Source of the DNA: Oscillospiraceae bacterium
Lineage (GTDB): Bacteria; Bacillota; Clostridia; Oscillospirales; Oscillospiraceae
Assembly: GCA_009780435.1 (NCBI GenBank)
Contig: WRAB01000019.1
Coordinates: 1 to 39,880 of the forward strand
Direction: 5' to 3'
Length of the DNA stretch: 39,880 bases
A program made the translations under genes and the position numbers. Under the pieces are notes generated by a model. That model had not been told where the DNA came from and searched no databases. It saw only the letters and a program-made list of their open reading frames with translations. How positions within the stretch are numbered: position 1 is the stretch's first letter; every line of letters begins with the position of its first letter. Of this stretch, positions 33,411 through 39,880 are shown in pieces.

Positions 33411-33591
33411 TATGGGTGTAATACCCATACTGCGACGTAAAATCAGGTCCTCACGCCATACACGCTTGTCAGGAATAGCAAGGATGTGCTATCCTGGGGA
33501 AGCGGTGGGGCCCGTGAGGGTCATGCATGGGGTGGTCTATCACCCTGTGACATCGGGAAGCGCTAACTTGCCCGGTGCCATCGCGTTTTTT
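33411..33591 (+). ncRNA. Candidate structured RNA or leader ending in a terminator
   Basis: A 19-base dyad TATGGGTGTAATACCCATA (33411-33429) is followed by several predicted helices: CCTCACG (33449-33455) with CGTGAGG (33513-33519), enclosing AGGAATAGC (33471-33479) with GCTATCCT (33488-33495); GGGTG (33530-33534) with CACCC (33541-33545); CATCGGG (33551-33557) with CCCGGTG (33571-33577); and a closing TGCGA (33431-33435) with TCGCG (33581-33585) followed by six T. It precedes a small zinc-ribbon gene. I do not recognise a known riboswitch or 6S RNA. Helices were drawn by eye. Confidence 0.45.
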
Positions 33592-33667
33592 AATTTTGAT
33601 CGGACTTTCCAGCCCTACGGGTAGTGTATCACAGGTCGGCGAATAAGGCAAGGGAAACTTATAACCC

Positions 33668-33976
33668 ATGACGATCTACAAAAACCCAAACTGTAAAAAA
33701 ATCCGCGGCAGTCATCTGCTGGAGGTCTCTTGCGCCTATTGCGGGTGTTTCATCGCCAAATACCAAAAAGTCGGCGAGAGCAACTTTGTCAAGATGTACA
33801 ATGACCGCATCGTGGAGGGGAGCATTGACTTCTCCCGCTATCACGGTGCGCTCTTCTGCCCCAACTGCGGCGCGCGGATCGCCACACGATATATGACGAA
33901 GGTGGACAAGAAAGAGGCCTACCGTTTCGTGCCTTCGGCGTTCCACAAGAAAAAATTTAGCTTACTCATGTTTTGA
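33668..33976 (+). CDS. Small zinc-ribbon protein, unknown function
   Basis: 102 residues. CAYC (Cys22, Cys25) and CPNC (Cys64, Cys67) make one zinc-binding site split by 38 residues containing KVGESNFVKMYNDRIVEGSIDFSRYHGALFC. The C-terminus is basic and hydrophobic (KKKFSLLMF). I do not recognise the family; such ribbons often bind nucleic acid or protein. The start ATG has GCAAGGG rather far upstream. It lies behind the candidate structured RNA, which may control it. Confidence 0.7.
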   Translation: MTIYKNPNCKKIRGSHLLEVSCAYCGCFIAKYQKVGESNFVKMYNDRIVEGSIDFSRYHGALFCPNCGARIATRYMTKVDKKEAYRFVPSAFHKKKFSLLMF

Positions 33977-34022
33977 ATTTACAAGAATTTCGACATAACC
34001 TGAGCGCGCTTCTATATTTTAA

Positions 34023-35012
34023 TCAAATATATCCATGTTCTCCCAGGATCGAGGTCTCACCGTAGTGCAATGTCTCCTCCCGCCCGTCGGGATAGCGTAC
34101 CATCAGTCCGCAGTCGGGGCTGATGCCAATGGCGTGGGCCGGGTGGCGTTCGTCGCCTCGCAACACGAGGATATCCCGCCCTACCGTGGCGCAGAGTTCT
34201 CGGTAGCGGGCCACATAGAACTCCGGTTGGGTAAAGCATTGGCTGTACATGCGAGCGAACGCATCAATCAGCGCCGCCGCCAACTTCTCTCGGCTGACGG
34301 GCTCGTCTGTCAGCATGGCGAGGGACGTGGCCTTGTTGCGGATCTCCGCCGGAAAATTTTCCGCCCTGTAGTTTACGTTGATCCCCGCGCCGATGACGAT
34401 ATACTCCACTTGGCCCGTCTCCGCCTCCATAGACATCTCCGAGAGAATCCCGCAGATTTTTTTGTCCCCCACGATAATATCGTTGACCCATTTGATCTGG
34501 GGTGACACAGGCGATACCGCTGATATGGCCTCACATATGGCCACGGCGGAAAATGCGGTCAGGGCGGCAGTCTCCGGCGGGACGGTGGATGGGCGCAAGA
34601 GGACGCTTAAAAAAACACCTTTACCCGGCTGGGAGACAAACCCCCGCCCCATGCGGCCCCGCCCCCCCGTCTGGCTGTTGGCGACGGCCACGGTGCCATG
34701 TTCGGCGCCGGAGGCGGCTAAACGCTTTAAGTAGGAGTTGGTCGAGTCCACCTCATCCAAATAGATAATCTCAGAGCAAAAGTTCTTGGATACGACCTGG
34801 AACCGGATGGCCGCAGCTGAGAGGATATCTGGACGAGATACGAGGCGGTATCCCCGGTTGGTCTTAGCGTCGATCTCATACCCCGCCTCTCGCAGAGTGC
34901 GGATATTCTTCCAAACAGCCGCCCGAGAGACGCCCAAGACTTGGCTCATCTCCTCCCCGGACACGTAATCCGCCCGGTCAGCCAGCAGTTGCAACAGCGT
35001 TTCTTTTGACAT
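34023..35012 (-). CDS. birA: Biotin--[acetyl-CoA carboxylase] ligase / biotin operon repressor
   Basis: 329 residues. The N-terminal winged helix (LADRADYVSGEEMSQVLGVSRAAVWKNI, to about residue 65) marks the bifunctional form. The ligase core has STNSYLKRLAASGAEHGTV, the biotin loop QTGGRGRMGRGF, KWVNDI and IGAGINVN, and an SH3-like C-terminal domain with CATVGRDILVLRGDE. It joins biotin to carboxylase carrier proteins and may repress biotin genes. It begins 10 bases after the murC stop on the same strand. Confidence 0.95.
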   Translation of the reverse strand: MSKETLLQLLADRADYVSGEEMSQVLGVSRAAVWKNIRTLREAGYEIDAKTNRGYRLVSRPDILSAAAIRFQVVSKNFCSEIIYLDEVDSTNSYLKRLAASGAEHGTVAVANSQTGGRGRMGRGFVSQPGKGVFLSVLLRPSTVPPETAALTAFSAVAICEAISAVSPVSPQIKWVNDIIVGDKKICGILSEMSMEAETGQVEYIVIGAGINVNYRAENFPAEIRNKATSLAMLTDEPVSREKLAAALIDAFARMYSQCFTQPEFYVARYRELCATVGRDILVLRGDERHPAHAIGISPDCGLMVRYPDGREETLHYGETSILGEHGYI

Positions 35013-35022
35013 GAAGATCCTC

Positions 35023-36390
35023 CTACAACAACGCTTCCCCGACCTTGACGATATCCCCTGCGCCGACGGTGAGGATCAAATCACCCGGCTGGGCCAGCTC
35101 ACGAATCGCCTCGGTCATCTCTGGCAGGGTTGCGTAGTGTGCGGCACCCGGTATCTGATCGGCCAAATCCCGGGCGGTGACGCCCACAGTATTTTGCTCC
35201 CGGGCGGCGTATATCTCCCCGATCAGTGCCAGATCCGGGCGGCGGAGTTCTCGGACGAAGTCATCAAACAGCGCATTTGTACGGGTATACGTATGGGGCT
35301 GGAAGGCCACGATGATCCGATCAAAGCCCATGGGCTCCACGGCGTCCAACAGGGCGGCCAGCTCCGTGGGATGATGGGCGTAGTCGTCGTATATCTTCGC
35401 CCCGTTATACTCGCCCTTGTACTCGAACCGGCGGCCCACGCCGGTGTAGTCGGCTAGGCCCTCCCGAATCGCCTCTGGAGAAAAGTTTAGGAAAATCCCC
35501 ACCGCCGCTGCGGCCAGGGCATTTTTTATGTTGTGATCCCCCGGTACTTGGAGCTCCACTGGGGTATATGACACATCATCCAAAGTGAGCTCAAAGGCGG
35601 TACACGTATCCCGGCGGGTGATATTTACAGCCCGCACCCGATTTTGTTCGCCTAACCCAAAGGTCAACAGGGGGCGGCCTAAAGGTGCGAGGGCATCCAT
35701 GGTGTTTGCATCATCGCCGTTGGCCACAATGCACCCGTCCGCCGGGGCCAGATCGGCAAAGGTGCGAAAAGACGCTTTGATCCCGTCCAAGTCTTTGAAA
35801 TAGTCTAAGTGATCCTCCTCCACATTGAGCACCACAGCCACTGTGGGGAAAAAGTTGTGAAACGAATTGTAATATTCGCAGCTCTCCAGCACAATGGTCT
35901 CGCCGCCGCCCATCCGGTGGCCCGCCTGGAGTTTGGGCAGGGTCCCCCCGATCATCACCGTGGGATCGCTCCCTGCGGACAGGAGGATATGGGTGGTCAT
36001 AGATGTGGTAGTGGTCTTCCCGTGGGTCCCGGCAATGCAGACGGCATTTTTGTATTGGCGCATAATATAGCCCCAGGCCTGGGCCCGCTCGAAGATAGGA
36101 ATCCCTTGGCTTCTGGCCGCCTGCACCTCCGGATTGTCCTCCCGGACGGCGGCGGTACGGATTATACACGCGGCATCGTCAATATGTTCCGCCCGATGAC
36201 CAATTCCCACGGGGATCCCCAAGGATTGAAGCCGTTCTGTAACAGAACTCTCCGCAATATCAGAGCCCGTCACTGTGAGGCCAAAGCTCAACAGCGCCTC
36301 CGCCAGTGCCGCCATGGATACGCCGCCGATGCCAATCAGGTGAATCCGTCGGCCCGGCTGCATATAGCTGTTTAAATCAGAAGTGGTCAT
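35023..36390 (-). CDS. murC: UDP-N-acetylmuramate--L-alanine ligase
   Basis: 455 residues from the ATG at 36390, six bases after GGGAGG; the longer frame from 36411 lacks that spacing. N-terminal Rossmann domain HLIGIGGVSMAALAE with GSDIAES, ATP loop AGTHGKTTTTSM, then ESCEYYNSFHNFFPTVAVVLNVEEDHLDYF, and the C-terminal domain with YDDYAHHPTELAALL. It adds the first L-Ala to UDP-MurNAc in the cytoplasm. The overlap with birA suggests cotranscription. A hairpin at 36422-36443 lies between pepT-like and murC. Confidence 0.96.
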   Translation of the reverse strand: MTTSDLNSYMQPGRRIHLIGIGGVSMAALAEALLSFGLTVTGSDIAESSVTERLQSLGIPVGIGHRAEHIDDAACIIRTAAVREDNPEVQAARSQGIPIFERAQAWGYIMRQYKNAVCIAGTHGKTTTTSMTTHILLSAGSDPTVMIGGTLPKLQAGHRMGGGETIVLESCEYYNSFHNFFPTVAVVLNVEEDHLDYFKDLDGIKASFRTFADLAPADGCIVANGDDANTMDALAPLGRPLLTFGLGEQNRVRAVNITRRDTCTAFELTLDDVSYTPVELQVPGDHNIKNALAAAAVGIFLNFSPEAIREGLADYTGVGRRFEYKGEYNGAKIYDDYAHHPTELAALLDAVEPMGFDRIIVAFQPHTYTRTNALFDDFVRELRRPDLALIGEIYAAREQNTVGVTARDLADQIPGAAHYATLPEMTEAIRELAQPGDLILTVGAGDIVKVGEALL

Positions 36391-36421
36391 GGGAGACCTC
36401 CCAAAAATCAAATATGGAGTG

Positions 36422-36444
36422 TCAGAGCGCCGTGAGGCGCTCTG
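36422..36444 (-). other. GC-rich hairpin upstream of murC
   Basis: CAGAGCGCC and GGCGCTCTG form a perfect 9-base stem around GTGA. There is no U-tract in the minus direction. It may be a weak terminator or mRNA processing site between the peptidase gene and murC. Confidence 0.45.
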
Positions 36445-36469
36445 TTATCATCGCCAGATCGCGTATGGT

Positions 36470-37585
36470 CTAAACTTCGCTGGTCATCAACGCCACTACG
36501 AGATTCGCCAGTTTTTCTAAGTCGTCGGCGACAATATACTCGCCTACGCTGTGGCAATCCACCATGCCGTTGGAGATCACCAGCCCGCCGATGCCGAACG
36601 TGGCCAAATTGTTGAGATCGCTTCCGCCATAGGTGGTAATCAAGGAGACGGGCAGGCCCAGTTGTTCACAGGCGGTGCGATACCGCTCAATCGCCAGGGA
36701 ACCCTCTTCTGCGCCGTAGGCGGCAAAGGTGACATCCGGCACCCAATCCACCGTGGCCCCGACCTCGGCAGCCGCCTGATGGAAGCAGGCGCCAATCTTG
36801 TCTAATTGGGCAAGGGTGGCGGCCTGATCGAACCCACGGACCTCGCCGATCACTTTACAGGTGTCGGGAATGACGTTGCTGGCACTACCGCCTTCCATGA
36901 CACCCACATTGACGGTCATCTCCTCGCCCACATGGCCCAGTTCCAACCGGCTGACGGCTAGGGCTGCGGCACGGATGGCGTGAATCCCGTCCTGGGGGGC
37001 GACCCCGGCGTGGGACGCCTTCCCCTTTACCGTGGCGGTAAAAGACATAATGGCAGGCGCCCGATAGGCCGCCGTCCCGATGTGGCCGTTTAAATCCATC
37101 ACATATGCCTCTTTTGACTGAATCATGGCGGGGTCAACCACAGCAGAGCCCATACAGTGGGCCTCTTCCGCCACGGTGAACAGCACTTCGACGGGCCGAT
37201 GGGGCAATCCTTTTTCCTGGATCGTCTGAACCGCCTCTAACGCGGCGGCGATTCCGGCTTGATCATCTGCGCCGAGAATGGTCGTGCCGTTAGATGTGAT
37301 TCTGCCGTCCTCCTGAAGGATTGCCTTTCTGCCGACACCCGGTTCCACTGTATCCATGTGGGCAGAGAAGAGCAGAGGGGTTGCGTCCAGTGTCCCCGGC
37401 AGATATCCGTAGATATTTCCGGCGTTCCCGCCGATTTTCTCCCCCGCATTATCCTCTTGGACGGTGAATCCGAGTTCTGTCAGACGTGCCGTAACGTGAT
37501 CGGCCATCTGCCGCTCTTTAAAAGATAAGCTATCAATGCCGACCATGGCAGAAAAGGTGTCGATGATTCTCTCGCGGTTAATCAA
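36470..37585 (-). CDS. M20-family metallopeptidase (PepT-like)
   Basis: 371 residues from a TTG at 37585 that has GGAGG eight bases before it. Zinc ligands and the catalytic acid are visible: His in SAHMDTVEPG, bridging Asp in GADDQAGIAA, and the Glu pair in AEEAHCMGS. The dimerisation domain contains GKASHAGVAPQDGIHA and the final ligand His is in NGMVDCHSVGEYI. It probably removes an N-terminal residue from small peptides. The start overlaps the frameshifted small gene. Confidence 0.9.
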   Translation of the reverse strand: MINRERIIDTFSAMVGIDSLSFKERQMADHVTARLTELGFTVQEDNAGEKIGGNAGNIYGYLPGTLDATPLLFSAHMDTVEPGVGRKAILQEDGRITSNGTTILGADDQAGIAAALEAVQTIQEKGLPHRPVEVLFTVAEEAHCMGSAVVDPAMIQSKEAYVMDLNGHIGTAAYRAPAIMSFTATVKGKASHAGVAPQDGIHAIRAAALAVSRLELGHVGEEMTVNVGVMEGGSASNVIPDTCKVIGEVRGFDQAATLAQLDKIGACFHQAAAEVGATVDWVPDVTFAAYGAEEGSLAIERYRTACEQLGLPVSLITTYGGSDLNNLATFGIGGLVISNGMVDCHSVGEYIVADDLEKLANLVVALMTSEV

Positions 37586-37884
37586 ACGAATCGCCTCCGT
37601 GTTTGTTGTTTTTTGTATTCCCCCCCGCCGCTGGCGGGGAAAGTACAGTAAAATTCCTGTTTGTTATGATAGAGGAGTCTCGGTCATTTGTCAACGAATA
37701 TCCTCTGAATGCGCCCGCAACATGCACCAGTAAAGCTGCAAGCCCCAAAACTGCAATGCCGAGGCCAAGAATACTCATAATCACCGCAGGTCTGGACGGA
37801 AGCCCAAAGACACCAAAAAAACATTAGAACTGCACCTACAGCCATTAAAAACAGAGCGGCCAAAATTTCTTTAACAATTTTCAC
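37578..37884 (-). pseudogene. Frameshifted small two-helix membrane protein gene
   Basis: From a GTG at 37884 the frame encodes a first helix (EILAALFLMAVGAVLMFF). At a run of seven T the frame breaks. One base fewer joins it to a second helix IMSILGLGIAVLGLAALLVHVAGAF and a tail ending at 37578, eight bases into the peptidase gene. The restored protein would have about 100 residues. It could be a true inactivation, phase variation, or a read error in the homopolymer. No family is recognised. The tail contains family D repeat sequence (37625-37654). Confidence 0.5.
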
Positions 37885-38025
37885 TTCTACACCTACTATA
37901 AATTTCCCACGCCACCCAGCACCTTGCCAGACAGCATACAAAAGAATCCTCCGGCGAATTATACCACACCGGCAGCGCAAAATCCACCGCTCCATTTCCC
38001 GCCATCTATAAAATCGAAATAAATT

Positions 38026-38077
38026 GCACCAGACGTGAAACAACAACTCCGCAGAAAGGAGCGCTCACATCTGGTGC
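38026..38077. terminator. Terminator of rnpB
   Basis: GCACCAGA and TCTGGTGC form the outer stem, with GTGA/TCAC and CTCC/GGAG pairing inside. A run of seven T follows on the plus strand, and ATTTATTTC on the minus strand, downstream of rnpB. Confidence 0.6.
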
Positions 38078-38092
38078 ATATTTTTTTGAATA

Positions 38093-38603
38093 CGAGCAAG
38101 TCTGTAAGCCGGGTTCTGTATTTGACAGCCATCTGTCTAGGCCTGCCGTTGCCGGCAGGCTCAAGCCACCTCCCGAGGACGGTCGGGCTAACCTCGCGTG
38201 TCCCCACGCAGTCCTCCCACGGTGTTGCTCCGGATAGAGTTTACAGGACCGGACAGTCTCCAGCCGGCCAGTGCGCTCTTACCGCACTTTTCCACCCTTA
38301 CTCGTCGCTCCCGCGGTGACTGCGGGAACAACACCTCCCGTAACCCCGATGCGAAGCCCAGCGTAGCGGGTTTGCATCGGAAGAGGAGCGACGCAGTGAC
38401 GTAGTGGAGTTTTCGCCAAAGGGCGTAGCCCAACGGCGGAAACGGAACGCAGTCACTGCGGGAGCGACGAGCGGTATATCTCTGTTGCACTTTTCCTGAA
38501 GTCGCCTTCGGCGGGCGTTACCCGTTATCCTTGCCCTGTGGAGCCCGGACTTTCCTCGTGCACGGCCTTTCGGCCCGGGCACGCGGCTGTCTGACTTACT
38601 CGT
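38093..38603 (-). ncRNA. rnpB: RNase P RNA (type A) with greatly expanded helix
   Basis: The minus strand has the universal core: GAGGAAAGTCCGGGCTCCAC near the 5' end, ACAGAGATATACC, then GTAAGGGTGGAAAAGTGCGG, AAGAGCGCACTGG, GGAGACTGTC... and a 3' ACAGAACCCGGCTTACAGAC pairing back; CGAGTAAGTC pairs with GACTTGCTCG as P1. RNase P RNA cleaves the 5' leader of tRNA precursors. The usual length is 350-400; this is about 511. The extra length is almost all in one block (38301-38471) in the P12 position, between the two core segments. Confidence 0.93.
38301..38471 (-). repeat. Repeat-derived insert in the P12 arm of rnpB
   Basis: 171 bases bounded by inverted arms 38301-38324 and 38448-38471 that match at 23 of 24 bases (CTCGTCGCTCCCGC and its complement). 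Inner hairpins include GGGCTACGCCC and CGATGC...GCATCG. Blocks at 38388-38440 repeat at 29239-29320. Confidence 0.75.
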
Positions 38604-38609
38604 ACTGTT

Positions 38610-38638
38610 ATTGTACTGATTTTTTGTCCTGTTGTCCA
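38610..38638 (-). promoter_or_regulatory. Promoter of rnpB
   Basis: Minus strand TGGACA (38633-38638), 17-base spacer, TACAAT (38610-38615). Confidence 0.65.
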
Positions 38639-38652
38639 GCGCTAACAAGAAA

Positions 38653-38720
38653 AATTAGTATGCTCAATATAATTATATTTGAAGAAAATGGCATTGTTTG
38701 AGTATGCTAATTATTTTTTT
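38653..38720 (+). terminator. Long A/T-rich hairpin upstream of the deacetylase-like gene
   Basis: AATTAGTATGCTCAA (38653-38667) pairs with TTGAGTATGCTAATT (38698-38712) with two wobble pairs, followed by ATTTTTTT. A two-way terminator is likely, though no plus-strand gene lies upstream. Confidence 0.5.
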
Positions 38721-38785
38721 ATTGTCAAGTTCTTGCATATGCCTGTCTTCTTCCGCATAGGGTTTAGGGACAGGGGGTGCTCATC

Positions 38786-39517
38786 ATGCCAAGACCCATG
38801 CGCGGGAAAATTCTTCTGATCCGACGAACCTATGTTACAGCCCTTGCGTTGTGCGTGGCGGTTGTCGCCATATTCTATGTGATCAACCACCCCGCCCTGG
38901 TGGGGGTATCCGCCGGGGAGCGACCCTTGCCCATTTACAGCGTTCAGCGGGAGGAGCAAGTCATCAGCTTGACTTTTAACGCCAGGAACCCGGAGGATCG
39001 CTACACGGCCCAAGTGATGGAAGCCTTACATATCTATGGCGTCCGAGCCACATTCTTCGTCACCGGCGACTGGGTCCGGGCCAACGGTGATCTGGCGGCA
39101 GCCCTTTCCGTCCGGGGCCACGCACTAATGAATCTGAGCGACGATTACAGCTTCCTGAAAAAAATGGCGACCACGGAGATGTTACATAACATCGAAGCCT
39201 GCAACGACGCCATTGCAGCGATCACCGGTATTCGCCCCACCCTGTTTCGTGCGCCCTATGGAGAGTATGACCACAATATGGTGGCGGCAGTCCACGCAAT
39301 GGAGATGCAGGCCATCCAGTGGAACATCGACAGCGGTGACCGGCGGGGCTATGACGCCCAGGCCATCGCCGGACGAGTACACGATCAGGCCGTCTCCGGC
39401 GGGATTGTACTCCTCCACAGCGACTTAGCACAGACCGCGTTGGCAATCCCCGATCTGATCGACGGCTTGTTTCGGGCAGGATATATTCCCGTGTTGTTGT
39501 CAGAAATGCTGCCGTAG
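38786..39517 (+). CDS. NodB-fold polysaccharide deacetylase-like protein, metal site lost
   Basis: 243 residues from the ATG at 38786 with GGGGGT upstream. One N-terminal membrane helix (TYVTALALCVAVVAIFYVI) leaves the domain outside the cell. The NodB fold is recognisable: ATFFVTGDWVRANG, FRAPYGEYDHNMV, IQWNIDSGD and GGIVLLHSD. But motif 1, normally TFDDG, reads TFNAR, and motif 2, normally HTxxH, reads NLSDDY, so the Asp and two His that hold the metal are absent. It is probably not an active deacetylase and may bind glycans instead. The stop codon falls in a repeat element. Confidence 0.85.
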   Translation: MPRPMRGKILLIRRTYVTALALCVAVVAIFYVINHPALVGVSAGERPLPIYSVQREEQVISLTFNARNPEDRYTAQVMEALHIYGVRATFFVTGDWVRANGDLAAALSVRGHALMNLSDDYSFLKKMATTEMLHNIEACNDAIAAITGIRPTLFRAPYGEYDHNMVAAVHAMEMQAIQWNIDSGDRRGYDAQAIAGRVHDQAVSGGIVLLHSDLAQTALAIPDLIDGLFRAGYIPVLLSEMLP

Positions 39518-39880
39518 GGGCGTAGTGCAGCCCGTGATTCGGCGGAACGATTGCCATCGTCTCCCTACGGAGTAAACCCCTGCCACATATCCGAGGTTGT
39601 ACATGGATACACGGCGGGGGTTGCTACGTGCGTTTGATCTTTCGTCTAGTCGCCGAATGAAATTAGCAAACCGATACATCAATGTTGTGAAATCTTGCCG
39701 TGTAATCGGCTGGCCGGTTCCGAAGACTGTTTCACTTTGTCCTAAAACAATACCTTCCCGATATGCCCAAGCTATATATGGAGCAAACCATGCATTAGCT
39801 GGAACATCAACGAATGGCGTATAAACGCAATCCGTCTCATTCGCATATCGGCCATGATACAAACGGAACATTGTTCCAAC
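39500..39880 (-). CDS. C-terminal part of an SLH-domain surface protein (start outside window)
   Basis: The frame is open to the right edge and ends at 39500. It contains the end of one SLH repeat (VGTMFRLYHGR) and a complete one (FVDVPANAWFAPYIAWAYREGIVLG...ITRQDFTTLMYRF). SLH domains bind cell-wall polymers. After the repeat, the residues RRVSMYNLGYVAGVYS and a tail GRRWQSFRRITGCTTPL do not look like SLH; the last 24 or so codons lie in the family A-like repeat at 39512-39570. This suggests the C-terminus was replaced by a repeat insertion. The region is more AT-rich than its neighbours. Confidence 0.75.
   Translation of the reverse strand, partial: VGTMFRLYHGRYANETDCVYTPFVDVPANAWFAPYIAWAYREGIVLGQSETVFGTGQPITRQDFTTLMYRFANFIRRLDERSNARSNPRRVSMYNLGYVAGVYSVGRRWQSFRRITGCTTPLRQHF
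39512..39570. repeat. Family A-like inverted-repeat element at a double gene end
   Basis: CCGTAGGGGCG at 39512 and TCCCTACGG to 39570 are the ends of a 59-base element with inner GCAGCCCGTGATTCGGCGG. It covers the stop codon of the deacetylase-like gene and the last codons of the SLH gene. Confidence 0.6.

Noticed and set aside
33570-33591. A T-box-like string (TGCCATCGCG) before the zinc-ribbon gene
   Set aside because: It differs at two conserved positions from the T-box core, including the bases that pair with the tRNA end, and no specifier stem is visible. The downstream gene is not an aminoacyl-tRNA or amino-acid gene.

Overview
The window looks like a stretch of chromosome from an anaerobic, Gram-positive member of the Clostridia, probably close to the Oscillospiraceae. 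The evidence is: strong Shine-Dalgarno sites, moderately high GC, an RNase P RNA of the A type rather than the Bacillus type, an IreB-family protein, TepA, an aldo/keto reductase carrying ferredoxin-like 4Fe-4S clusters, S-layer homology (SLH) proteins, and small intergenic palindromic repeats. I could run no search, so the taxonomy is inference.

Region 1 (1-7038) is one enormous minus-strand gene, open at the left edge, of at least 2346 codons. It encodes a secreted modular surface protein: signal peptide, DUF4874/DUF4832-like barrel and sandwich, right-handed beta-helix, Ig-like modules, cadherin-like module, InlB-type repeat and the beginning of an SLH anchor. All plus-strand reading frames over it are shadows. 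A ROK-family regulator is transcribed divergently and is followed, with overlapping stop and start, by an MtnX-like HAD phosphatase.

Region 2 (9.3-13.3 kb) holds TepA, a DUF4234 membrane protein, a YdcZ-type transporter, coaE and prfA. Region 3 (13.3-14.8 kb) is an AT-rich islet with a DUF1828/DUF1829 gene and a partner, next to tRNA-Gly. Region 4 (15-20.9 kb) has a cytidylate-kinase-like protein, an XRE regulator, an HtpX/LemA pair, and a PadR-controlled ABC exporter. Region 5 (21-29.2 kb) has murF, a small membrane protein, an Fe-S aldo/keto reductase, a previously hidden 47-residue protein with 18 cysteines, a two-component system with a ComEA-like protein, a D-Ala-D-Ala carboxypeptidase, a zinc-ribbon membrane protein and IreB. 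Region 6 (29.4-33.1 kb) is the pheS-pheT operon. Region 7 (33.4-37.9 kb) has a possible structured RNA, a small zinc-ribbon protein, birA, murC, a PepT-like peptidase and a frameshifted small membrane gene. Region 8 (38-39.9 kb) has rnpB with a very large extra helix made of repeat sequence, a NodB-fold protein that has lost its metal ligands, and the tail of a second SLH protein.

Cell envelope is the main theme: murF, murC, the carboxypeptidase, the deacetylase-like protein, two SLH proteins, the sensor kinase and IreB. At least three families of short inverted-repeat elements sit at gene ends and, in one case, inside an essential RNA. The most notable items are the cysteine/arginine-rich mini-protein at 24151-24294, the repeat-expanded RNase P RNA, and the giant SLH protein.
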